Part shown: one piece after another, positions 1 through 5,647 of the stretch | Position numbering within the stretch: position 1 is the first letter of the stretch | Layout of the letters: each line of letters begins with the position of its first letter | From: JBDREF01 sp043820045 | GTDB lineage: Bacteria; Planctomycetota; Phycisphaerae; Sedimentisphaerales; Anaerobacaceae | Assembly (NCBI GenBank): GCA_043820045.1 | Contig: JBDREF010000044.1 | Location: 1 to 5,647, forward strand | Length of the DNA: 5,647 nucleotides | Direction: 5' to 3' | Translations under genes and position numbers: made by a program | The notes under the pieces: model-generated | The model's input: the letters and a program-made list of their open reading frames with translations, nothing else | Database searches by the model: none | What the model was told of the DNA's origin: nothing

Positions 1-1211
1 ATGAAAATTCCGATTGCCACGATAAAGATTCGCGTCAGTAGCAGACGAGCCTTCGAGGAGAGCCCTGCCTTAAACCACGGCGCGACCACATCCTGGGTCA
101 GTACCGAACTCCAGCACAGCAGGTAACTGTCGTGAGTTGACATAAAGGCAGCCAACATGCCCGCCGAGACGATACCGATGAGACCGGCGGGAAGTATCTG
201 GCTCAAGAAGACCGGCATCGCCATAAGAGTCACCTGCGGATCGGCCGGACCGCCTTCGGGCAGAAAGATGCTTCTCAGCGACTCGTGCTGCGAGATATAG
301 ACAAAGGCACAAATGCCGAAAAAGTAGGGCAAGAGAAATCGTATCAGGAATCCAATCGAAGCCCATGTGTAGATTTTCTTGACGGTGCGTGTGTTTTCCG
401 CCGAACAGGCCCGTATCACCGAAGTCTGCCAGACGGCACAACTCACCAGGCCTAAGAAGAACATCCACACCACGTAAGAGACACCGAATCCCTCGGCATG
501 AAACGGATTGAAGCCAGCCTCGCCTTTCAGTTGGGACACCGTATCAACAATGTTGCCCCAGCCAAGGTACCTGATGGAAAGCAGGCTCGTCGCCAAAAGA
601 CTGAGCGACAGAACTACGAACTGTATATAATCGAGGACTACCACCGAAACCATCCCGCCCAGCGTGGTATAAAGCAGAACCAAGCCTAACAAAACGCTCA
701 TTATGATCTTGAGGTGAACGTCCGAGGTCAGTCCTGTTATGCCCATCACAAAAATTGACCCGGCCTTGAGGAACATTCCCATATTGAGGATGCCGGAGAA
801 GGCCAGTATTGTGCCGCCCAGAATGCGCACGCCGCGTCCGAATCGCCTTTCGTAAAACTCCGGGATGGTCATTACGTTCATTCGCCGCAGCGGCACGACT
901 ATGAACCCGGTCAGTCCCACAACCAGGGTCACGACGGCCGCGGCCAATGCAATGTGAAACGCCGCGAAGCCGCCGGTGAATCCCTTCTGGGCCGAGTACA
1001 TCACCGTCACCAGGCCAAGCTCGGTCCCGATCATCGTCGCGATAGCAAGGAATGTTTTCAGGCCACGGCCGGCAACCATGAAGTCCGTCACGTTCTTGAT
1101 ATATCGCCTGATATATACGCCGAAAGCTACGACGACGACAAGATAGCCGACGACGATGCACCAGTCCACGGGACCGAAGTTGGTTCCGATTCCAATAGCG
1201 TCCAAATCCAT
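1..1211 (-). CDS. Sodium:solute symporter (SSS/SLC5 family), C-terminus cut by window edge
   Basis: Integral inner-membrane transporter predicted to couple Na+ entry to uptake of an organic solute; the substrate cannot be read from the sequence. The minus-strand frame is open from the ATG at 1211 to base 1, giving 403 residues, so part of the C-terminus lies outside. About ten hydrophobic segments are visible, roughly at residues 16-36, 51-72, 82-108, 126-158, 169-188, 192-212, 245-265, 282-306, 330-356 and 388-403. Family hallmarks seen are TLGGMVSVVVLDYIQ (183-197), the usual SSS signature region, and LAAFMSTHDSYLL (353-365). In the latter S358 and T359 align with the Na+-ligand Ser-Thr pair of PutP. 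The start is supported by an AGGAG placed 5 bases upstream. It follows the DUF5107-TPR gene by 52 bases on the same strand, with no terminator between, so co-transcription is likely. Sugar or sugar-acid transport is an inference from that neighbour. Confidence 0.9.
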   Translation of the reverse strand, partial: MDLDAIGIGTNFGPVDWCIVVGYLVVVVAFGVYIRRYIKNVTDFMVAGRGLKTFLAIATMIGTELGLVTVMYSAQKGFTGGFAAFHIALAAAVVTLVVGLTGFIVVPLRRMNVMTIPEFYERRFGRGVRILGGTILAFSGILNMGMFLKAGSIFVMGITGLTSDVHLKIIMSVLLGLVLLYTTLGGMVSVVVLDYIQFVVLSLSLLATSLLSIRYLGWGNIVDTVSQLKGEAGFNPFHAEGFGVSYVVWMFFLGLVSCAVWQTSVIRACSAENTRTVKKIYTWASIGFLIRFLLPYFFGICAFVYISQHESLRSIFLPEGGPADPQVTLMAMPVFLSQILPAGLIGIVSAGMLAAFMSTHDSYLLCWSSVLTQDVVAPWFKAGLSSKARLLLTRIFIVAIGIF

Positions 1212-1215
1212 ATCA

Positions 1216-1221
1216 TCTCCT
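1216..1221 (-). promoter_or_regulatory. Ribosome binding site of the symporter gene
   Basis: On the minus strand AGGAGA lies 4 bases before the ATG at 1211. It supports translation from that codon even though the intergenic space is only 52 bases. No promoter-like pair is convincing in that space. Confidence 0.75.
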
Positions 1222-1263
1222 GATTACCGAACTTCAAACCGACATAATATAACGCGGACGTCC

Positions 1264-4200
1264 CTACTTCGTTCTGGAAAGTTCCTTTTCACAGAGTTCT
1301 ATATGACTGTTCTGCTCGGCCGAGCCTTTGCGGCCGGCTGCTCCTAACTTCCAGGCGGACCGCGCCTCTTCGAGCCTGCCGAGAGCCTCAAGAGTCTTGC
1401 CGCGCCAGTACTGAGCCGATGCCTCCTGCGGCCTGTTCGAGCGCCCGACGCCGATATTCTCCGGATAAGTCAAAGACGCCTCGAAGTCCTGCAAAGCTCC
1501 TGTGAAATTCTTATCTTCGAAGCGCTTCTCGCCTCGTTTCACATGCGCCTTGTGGAAAATGTCCCACGTGATGCTCTGGCCCTCCCAGTTGACAAAGTAA
1601 GGCGTCGATTCGAGCAAATCGATTGCCTCCGTGTACCGCTCTTGGTCAAGATACGCCTGTGCGAGCATAACGATAACATCGGCACGTCTGAGCGTCTCGA
1701 ACGGCGTGGATTCGAGAACATTTATCGCCTCGGGCCGTTTCTTCGCGGCCAAGAGAATATCGGCCAGGTCGCGGTACAGGGTCTGGTCCTTCGGCCGGGC
1801 GGCAATGGCTTTACGGTACAGGCTTTCCGCCTTGGAGAAGTCTTCTTCCACCGCCCAGGCGTAAAGGCCGAGATTGCGAAACGCAATGCTCAGCGACGGG
1901 TCCAAATCGGCCGCCTTTTCCCAGTGCCGAACGGCCTCATCCAGCCGGTCGAAGTTGCCGTAGAGATTTCCAAGATGCAGATGTGCACAGGCATCATCAG
2001 GGTTCTTGCTGATGGCGTACCGTAACACTTCAACCGCTTCCGGCCGGGATGGAAAAACAAAATCTTTGTGCGTCCTGACGGCCGTGTGCAGATATGTTGT
2101 CGCCTTCGCTTGCCTGCTCTGCAGCGATTCAAAGTACGCCAGATAATAGAGAGGCAACGGGCTGCGTTCGTTCTCCGGTACCGCCTCTACGCACACTGCC
2201 GAGAGCAGCCTTGCGGCTTCATCCGGCAATCCAAGGTCAGCGAATATGAGACTGGCCTCCAACATTTGAAAGTCGTCCTCGCCCACGTAAGCGCGGACTT
2301 CGCGTGCGAAGCGATCCATCGCGTCTTTCTTACCCAGCAGTGCACGGACCGCCCTCGGCACCAAAGACGTCGGATTCTCGGCAATTCTTTCTTGAGCATA
2401 CTTTTGTGCCTGTTTCTTTTTTCCGGCGGCGCACAAAGCCACCAGCAGATGGTCCTTCGCCCGGGCATCGGTCGGGTTCAGCCGTACCGCTTTCTGGAAA
2501 GTCTCGATTGCCTTTGCATAGTTCCTCTGTCGCATGTACACACGGCCGGCTAAGTCGTAGCCGAGAGATTCGGCACCGAGACATCTTACCGCTTTGTATG
2601 CACACTTCAGCGCTGAGGCCTCATCTGCCAATCGCAAATGGCACACGCCGAGTAAGTACCACGACAAGCCGTCGTTGTCGTCTTTGCCCAGGGCGGTCTT
2701 AAGTCGCGCGGCCGCCTTCTCATAGAGTGCCGCCTCGATATCAAGTATCGCCATCGCCCGCAGTGCCGGCGTGTATTGCGGGTTTTCCGCCAGAGCTTTT
2801 TCATAATACTCGACGGCCTTCCTGCGATTGGTTCCCAGGTCGTGCTTTCGGCCCCTTAGATATTTTTCCTCCACAGTGAGCTGCCCGTCGTCTTTCGTCA
2901 TCAAATCCGAAAGCTCGGGCTCGGGAGTCTTCGGAATCGGCAGAGGAGTAGTGAAAGATGCGATGGCCTGCCCCTTCGCGGTCTTGATTGTCACATCGAC
3001 GGGCGACTGCGGAGCGGGGCGAATCGTCACCACCTGCGGATTCTTCGGGCCAAGGTCGAGGGTCTTCTTGAGAAGCTGCCGACTGCCCTGATAGAGAGTA
3101 CAGGTCGCACCGGAGAAGTTACTCGTAGCGCCGATGCGCAGTTCGAGCTTGTCACCATCGCGATTCGTCTGTACGGCGATGTCCTTCGTGGCATACTCGA
3201 AACCGTCGCCGAGGCCGTGCACGGGATACCAGTATTCCTGCCATGAGACCGCTTGCCTGGGCATCAGCATGCCGTAATCGGACTGGGTCGGCAGCGGCCC
3301 GCTCTGGACTTCTATATAGGGGCCGTCTTTGTCGGAGAGGTTCTGCTGGCTCACGATGCCGAAGTCCCACTGGCCCCACGTCCAGGCCTTCTTGCCGCTC
3401 AGCTCATGGTGGTCGGCTACTTGCACGATTCCCCGGTCCGCATCGACTTCGTAAGCGCCGAAGAAATCAAAGACACAATCGACGGAAAAAATAGAAGACG
3501 AAGTTTCGTAATTCTTCAACCATGACAAATCCCGGCCCTCGTCGACGGGCCAGTTAAAGAATTTCACGCCGTTATGGTCGGTGCCGAGAGTCATCGGATA
3601 GATAAAGCGCGTTCCCGGCCGGTTCGGGAAAGCGGTGCAGTTCCAGAAGTAGTACGGGCTCATCGCATCCTCAGGATTGAAGATTCGAATCCGCTCGTCC
3701 AGGTATGCCTTGCCCGGATGCAAAGTCACCCGCACCGTCCACTGCGTCCGCTGGCTCTTTTCCATGTTGTTGATTTCCAGATAAGCCGAGCCGTCCGCAT
3801 TCTCGCCGATGAGCGCATCGACCGGCGAGAGGATAGTCACCGTGTGCCCGTGCGGCCCGGCGTTCCATTCCACCCCGCCGCTGATCCACGCCCCGCGCAT
3901 CGCTATCATGCCGGGCTTGATTACATCGTTGAGATGGAACATCTCCTTTCCCTCGGTCTTGTCGAAGACCGAATGCAGACGCCCGCCAAGTTCGGGCAGG
4001 CACGTGACCTTCAGATATTCGTTTTCGAGAAACAGGGCCTTGTAAGTCCGGTCGGCTTTGGTCCTGGAGAGGTGGTCCTGCATCTGATAGGGATAGACGA
4101 TGGAGCCTTTGACCGTGGTCGAGAATTTCACATCGCCTTCCAGCGCCCAGAGCTTGGGATTGATATCGTCCGACCAGCCGTAAGTGGGAATGGTAACGGT

Positions 4201-4302
4201 GCCCTCCCATGCGCTGACCTTAGCGTAGCTTCGGCCGCAGAGCACCAGAGCCAATGTAGTAAAAATGATAACGATGCGTGAATACCTGTCCGAACCTGTC
4301 AT
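1264..4302 (-). CDS. Exported DUF5107 domain protein with long TPR array
   Basis: A 1012-residue protein of unproven function, probably periplasmic or surface-located and dealing with a carbohydrate-type ligand. Residues 1-27 look like a Sec signal peptide: basic start, hydrophobic IVIIFTTLALVL, likely cleavage after SYA. Residues about 30-375 match DUF5107, a family with a galactose-mutarotase-like beta fold. Conserved-looking blocks are LENEYLKVTCLPELGGRL (92-109) and WISGGVEWNAGPHGH (139-153). Residues about 376-458 form a beta-rich linker. From about 475 onward come roughly ten to thirteen TPR-like helical hairpins, for example around 579-611, 770-803 and 804-838. The C-terminal block YPENIGVGR to EARSAW (946-984) resembles one I recall from other DUF5107-TPR proteins. 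I chose the ATG at 4302 because GAGGTGA lies 5 bases upstream; the in-frame GTG at 4311 sits inside that Shine-Dalgarno. No catalytic residue can be assigned with confidence. It sits between a nitrilase homologue and a symporter, all on one strand. Confidence 0.88.
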   Translation of the reverse strand: MTGSDRYSRIVIIFTTLALVLCGRSYAKVSAWEGTVTIPTYGWSDDINPKLWALEGDVKFSTTVKGSIVYPYQMQDHLSRTKADRTYKALFLENEYLKVTCLPELGGRLHSVFDKTEGKEMFHLNDVIKPGMIAMRGAWISGGVEWNAGPHGHTVTILSPVDALIGENADGSAYLEINNMEKSQRTQWTVRVTLHPGKAYLDERIRIFNPEDAMSPYYFWNCTAFPNRPGTRFIYPMTLGTDHNGVKFFNWPVDEGRDLSWLKNYETSSSIFSVDCVFDFFGAYEVDADRGIVQVADHHELSGKKAWTWGQWDFGIVSQQNLSDKDGPYIEVQSGPLPTQSDYGMLMPRQAVSWQEYWYPVHGLGDGFEYATKDIAVQTNRDGDKLELRIGATSNFSGATCTLYQGSRQLLKKTLDLGPKNPQVVTIRPAPQSPVDVTIKTAKGQAIASFTTPLPIPKTPEPELSDLMTKDDGQLTVEEKYLRGRKHDLGTNRRKAVEYYEKALAENPQYTPALRAMAILDIEAALYEKAAARLKTALGKDDNDGLSWYLLGVCHLRLADEASALKCAYKAVRCLGAESLGYDLAGRVYMRQRNYAKAIETFQKAVRLNPTDARAKDHLLVALCAAGKKKQAQKYAQERIAENPTSLVPRAVRALLGKKDAMDRFAREVRAYVGEDDFQMLEASLIFADLGLPDEAARLLSAVCVEAVPENERSPLPLYYLAYFESLQSRQAKATTYLHTAVRTHKDFVFPSRPEAVEVLRYAISKNPDDACAHLHLGNLYGNFDRLDEAVRHWEKAADLDPSLSIAFRNLGLYAWAVEEDFSKAESLYRKAIAARPKDQTLYRDLADILLAAKKRPEAINVLESTPFETLRRADVIVMLAQAYLDQERYTEAIDLLESTPYFVNWEGQSITWDIFHKAHVKRGEKRFEDKNFTGALQDFEASLTYPENIGVGRSNRPQEASAQYWRGKTLEALGRLEEARSAWKLGAAGRKGSAEQNSHIELCEKELSRTK

Positions 4303-4307
4303 AACTC

Positions 4308-4314
4308 TCACCTC
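4308..4314 (-). promoter_or_regulatory. Ribosome binding site that decides the DUF5107-TPR start
   Basis: Minus-strand GAGGTGA is a 7-base match to the anti-Shine-Dalgarno consensus and lies 5 bases before the ATG at 4302. The alternative in-frame GTG (4311-4309) is part of this same motif, so it cannot be served by it. The longer reading starting at 4311 is therefore unlikely. Confidence 0.8.
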
Positions 4315-4327
4315 ACATTCTTCTCAC

Positions 4328-4406
4328 CGGCCAAATACGAGTTTTCATTTCTGCCTCAGCGAAGGCACAGCGTCTTCGGTGTTCATAGTTTATTGGCCTT
4401 TGGCCG
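4328..4406. repeat. Widely spaced 8-bp inverted repeat upstream of the DUF5107-TPR gene
   Basis: CGGCCAAA at 4328-4335 is the perfect reverse complement of TTTGGCCG at 4399-4406, with 63 bases between. It ends 25 bases before the DUF5107-TPR start codon. It could close a long-looped leader structure, mark the ends of a small intergenic element, or be chance; an 8-bp match at this spacing is not strong evidence on its own. Confidence 0.4.
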
Positions 4407-4537
4407 TAAAGGAAATAGAAAATCATTGTCGACAGGAATTTGCCCGGCTGGTTTTCACGGATTGGGAACGTAAGCCGTCCCTTTGTATCGCCTGGCTCTT
4501 TGCTTCGGCAATTCCAATTGGGCGAATAACGGTACGC

Positions 4538-5296
4538 TCACAGTTCCGTGTCTATGCCGAATATCTTTATGTCACGGTCGCGGTCCTTGGCTATTGAAAC
4601 AATACCGCCTGTTCTATCGATGGCGACACTCCAGCCGCCATATACACGGCCCTTCCATGGCCCGTTCGTTATTTCGCCGACAACGTTGGTCCCCACGACA
4701 TAAGCCCCGGCCTTCCTCGCCGTATTCCCGACCACTTTTTCGAGCACCCTGCCGTGCGCGGGCCAGTCCTTTTCCTCGGCCGCATATCCGTACGGCACCA
4801 GCAGCAAATCCGGCCTCAGCTCAGCCATGCGTTCGAGGATTGCAGCCTCGTGAGTATCCGCGCAGATAAGCAGGCCGATCCTGCCGAATTCGGTATCGAT
4901 GGCGTTGACTTCCTCGCCGGGAGTATAAGGCGGGCTCATCAGTTCGGAAAGTAGGTTGATCTTGCGGTGCTTGAGCAGGATGTTCCCGTCGCCGTCGATC
5001 AGCAGCACCGAATCATACAGGCGGCCTTTATCTTTCTCCGCCAGGCCTACACAAAGGTAAATACCATTATTCCGGGCAAGTCTGCACAGGCGGTCCGAGT
5101 CCGTCCCCGGAATTGAACACGCCCTCTCGTGTGCATCGGGATTGACCCAGCCCAAAATCACGGTCTCCGGAAAGCACGCAACCTGCACCCCGGCGTCTTT
5201 CGCCTCGCGTACGGCGTTTTCAATCCGCACAAAATTGCCCTCGCGGTCGCCGTCCAGCGAGAATATCTGACACATTGCAATCTTCACCGTTCCCAT
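4538..5296 (-). CDS. Carbon-nitrogen hydrolase (nitrilase superfamily)
   Basis: Predicted cytosolic hydrolase of a non-peptide C-N bond (amide, carbamoyl or nitrile); the substrate is unknown. It has 252 residues, the normal size for a single nitrilase-fold domain. The catalytic triad is visible: Glu44 in CFPETVILGW, Lys112 in LLKHRKINLL and Cys145 in GLLICADTHEA. The usual second Glu lies in YTPGEE (124-129). The N-terminal strand VKIAMCQI and the closing strand IFGIDTEL are family-typical. There is no signal peptide or membrane segment. I start at the ATG at 5296. An in-frame TTG at 5350 would add 18 unrelated residues, and it lies within a perfect TATAAT box. Shine-Dalgarno complementarity before 5296 is weak. 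It is the first of three minus-strand genes, 235 bases before the DUF5107-TPR protein. The ICADTHEA context around the cysteine gives no clear subfamily, so naming a specific amidase would be a guess. Confidence 0.9.
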   Translation of the reverse strand: MGTVKIAMCQIFSLDGDREGNFVRIENAVREAKDAGVQVACFPETVILGWVNPDAHERACSIPGTDSDRLCRLARNNGIYLCVGLAEKDKGRLYDSVLLIDGDGNILLKHRKINLLSELMSPPYTPGEEVNAIDTEFGRIGLLICADTHEAAILERMAELRPDLLLVPYGYAAEEKDWPAHGRVLEKVVGNTARKAGAYVVGTNVVGEITNGPWKGRVYGGWSVAIDRTGGIVSIAKDRDRDIKIFGIDTEL

Positions 5297-5349
5297 CTTT
5301 GCCGCACCCGTCTGACAGAAGAAATCACCATTTTTCGCCGTATGCAGCA

Positions 5350-5377
5350 ATTATAGGATTTGTCGCCCCCGAGACAA
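5350..5377 (-). promoter_or_regulatory. Candidate sigma70-type promoter for the nitrilase gene and perhaps the operon
   Basis: Read on the minus strand: -35 TTGTCT (5377-5372, four of six consensus matches), a 16-base spacer, then a perfect -10 TATAAT (5355-5350). Transcription would begin near 5343 and leave a leader of about 46 bases before the ATG at 5296. The spacer and -35 include a small inverted repeat, TTGTC (5360-5364) and GACAA (5373-5377), which might be an operator half-site pair or chance. Confidence 0.5.
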
Positions 5378-5414
5378 TGATTTTCACGTCCGAATCCGAA
5401 GAGCGTATAATCGG

Positions 5415-5467
5415 TACGCCGGGGAAAAAATAGTAGCTTGTAAGATACTATTGTATCGCCCGGCGTA
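5415..5467. repeat. Nested dyad symmetry in the divergent intergenic region
   Basis: The outer arms TACGCCGGG (5415-5423) and CCCGGCGTA (5459-5467) are perfect 9-bp reverse complements. Inside, AATAGTA (5429-5435) pairs perfectly with TACTATT (5446-5452), and CTT (5437-5439) with AAG (5442-5444), so 10 of 12 positions of the inner 24-bp dyad match. The centres of outer and inner dyads differ by half a base. A third overlapping palindrome, GATAC/GTATC, occupies 5444-5457. No T-run follows on either strand, so a classical terminator is unlikely. It could be a complex operator for divergent promoters, a structured RNA, or a REP/MITE-like element. Confidence 0.65.
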
Positions 5468-5479
5468 TCCTGTTAGAAT
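5451..5479 (+). promoter_or_regulatory. Candidate extended -10 promoter for the plus-strand gene
   Basis: TTGTAT (5451-5456) is separated by exactly 17 bases from TAGAAT (5474-5479), which matches TATAAT at five positions and is preceded by TGT, an extended -10 motif. Transcription would start near 5486, about 64 bases before the ATG at 5550. The -35 overlaps the right half of the nested dyad, which would suit repression by a protein bound there. A second option is TTCACG (5383-5388) with 17 bases to a perfect TATAAT (5406-5411), which would place most of the dyad in the transcript. Confidence 0.45.
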
Positions 5480-5520
5480 TTGACGTGCAGCGTGAAGAAG
5501 CGCCGTCTGTTAAGTCAAAT
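5478..5520 (+). repeat. 7-bp inverted repeat with internal bulged hairpin before the plus-strand gene
   Basis: ATTTGAC (5478-5484) is the perfect reverse complement of GTCAAAT (5514-5520). Overlapping it, GACG (5482-5485) plus GCG (5490-5492) can pair with CGC (5501-5503) plus CGTC (5504-5507), leaving a 4-base bulge and an 8-base loop. The two pairings are mutually exclusive at 5482-5484. Whether this is folded RNA depends on which promoter is used, because the nearer one would start transcription inside the 5' arm. Confidence 0.35.
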
Positions 5521-5535
5521 CGGAAACTTCAGTTT

Positions 5536-5542
5536 AAAGGAG
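5536..5542 (+). promoter_or_regulatory. Ribosome binding site of the truncated plus-strand gene
   Basis: AAAGGAG lies 7 bases before the ATG at 5550. This is the strongest and best-spaced Shine-Dalgarno in the window, and it is the main evidence that a real gene begins here. Confidence 0.8.
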
Positions 5543-5549
5543 CAGCAAG

Positions 5550-5647
5550 ATGGAGACTTATCTTTATTTTCTTCTGTTTCCTGAGTCCCTGGTTGTCTCG
5601 ATGCTCGGCCCGTCCGAGTTCGGCGCGTATCTTGCCACGGGAACAGA
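5550..5647 (+). CDS. Start of an unrecognised protein, cut by the right window edge
   Basis: Thirty-two codons plus two bases are present. The reading begins METYLYFLLFPESLV and continues with SMLGPSEFGAYLATGT (residues 17-32). The N-terminus is moderately hydrophobic, but it has no basic residues ahead of the hydrophobic part and two Glu within the first twelve positions, so it does not look like a signal peptide. A PES-LxxSML-PxEFGxYLAxGT pattern seems vaguely familiar to me from conserved bacterial proteins of unknown function, but I cannot name a family. The gene is divergent from the nitrilase operon and shares a 253-base regulatory region with it. The gene call rests on the strong ribosome binding site, a plausible extended -10 promoter and an open frame to the edge. 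Confidence 0.7.
   Translation, partial: METYLYFLLFPESLVVSMLGPSEFGAYLATGT

Larger units (their letters stand above)
4303..4537. other. Non-coding gap between nitrilase homologue and DUF5107-TPR gene
   Basis: There is no convincing gene in these 235 bases on either strand. The segment holds the DUF5107 ribosome binding site, an 8-bp perfect inverted repeat (CGGCCAAA at 4328-4335, TTTGGCCG at 4399-4406), a TTGGCC motif occurring twice in tandem (4393-4398 and 4400-4405), and a small 5-bp hairpin (TGCCT/AGGCA) between the inverted-repeat arms. No hairpin followed by a T-run is present after the nitrilase stop. Promoter-like pairs on the minus strand are poor, three or four matches of six. Either the gap is transcribed through or it holds a promoter of a type I cannot recognise. 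Confidence 0.6.

Noticed and set aside
544..1161. A 205-codon minus-strand reading and another at 70-468, both ATG-initiated
   Set aside because: They are out of frame with the symporter, which is open without interruption from 1211 to 1 and shows transmembrane segments and SSS motifs. The shadow translations are Arg- and His-rich with no family features.
4234..4248. A possible lipoprotein signal in the DUF5107-TPR protein (Cys22 after LALVL)
   Set aside because: The residue before the cysteine is Leu rather than Gly, Ala or Ser, so it is a poor lipobox. A standard cleavage after SYA (residue 27) fits better.
3574..4281. A 235-codon plus-strand open reading frame opposite the DUF5107 domain
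   Set aside because: It lies wholly antisense to a well-supported conserved domain, its translation is low-information and Arg/His/Pro-rich, and no ribosome binding site precedes it.
4440..4537. A terminator after the nitrilase stop codon, or a sigma70 promoter for the DUF5107-TPR gene (for example TTGCCG with GATACA)
   Set aside because: There is no GC-rich hairpin followed by a T-run, and the best hexamer pairs match only about half of the consensus positions.
4265..4597. A 110-codon plus-strand frame across the gap between the nitrilase homologue and the DUF5107-TPR gene
   Set aside because: It overlaps both flanking genes antisense, has no ribosome binding site and shows no recognisable domain. 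The gap is better described as non-coding.
5297..5350. An 18-residue N-terminal extension of the nitrilase homologue from a TTG codon
   Set aside because: The TTG sits in a perfect TATAAT box, has no Shine-Dalgarno, and the added residues precede the normal family N-terminal strand VKIAMCQI.
5415..5467. Reading the nested dyad as a rho-independent terminator or a known riboswitch
   Set aside because: No T-tract follows on either strand, and I see no conserved core of any riboswitch class that I can recognise.

Overview
The window reads as a bacterial chromosome fragment of moderate GC with three genes on the minus strand and the start of a divergent gene on the plus strand. The large DUF5107-plus-TPR protein, the SSS-type symporter and the general style point to a polysaccharide- or metabolite-scavenging bacterium. 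A planctomycete-like or other PVC/Bacteroidota-type organism is my best guess, but lineage cannot be settled from this sequence alone.

Layout from right to left, in the direction minus-strand transcription runs: (i) a 252-codon carbon-nitrogen hydrolase of the nitrilase superfamily at 4538-5296, with an intact Glu-Lys-Cys triad and a good promoter candidate just upstream; (ii) a 235-base non-coding gap at 4303-4537 carrying a widely spaced 8-bp inverted repeat; (iii) a 1012-residue exported protein at 1264-4302, consisting of a signal peptide, a DUF5107 (galactose-mutarotase-like) domain, a beta-rich linker and a long TPR array; (iv) a sodium:solute symporter that starts at 1211 and runs off the left edge, with 403 residues present. 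Genes (iii) and (iv) lie 52 bases apart with no visible terminator and are probably co-transcribed. On the plus strand, (v) a gene with an excellent Shine-Dalgarno starts at 5550 and is cut by the right edge after 32 codons.

The most striking non-coding signal is a nested dyad symmetry at 5415-5467, in the 253-base region between the divergent genes: an outer 9-bp perfect inverted repeat almost exactly concentric with an inner dyad in which 10 of 12 positions pair. It overlaps the -35 region of the best plus-strand promoter.

As a working model, the DUF5107-TPR protein binds or processes a sugar-type ligand outside the cytoplasm, the symporter imports a product by Na+ coupling, and the nitrilase homologue cleaves an amide or nitrile-type bond in the cytosol. 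This is inference from neighbourhood only. No tRNA, rRNA, CRISPR array, insertion sequence or convincing terminator was seen.
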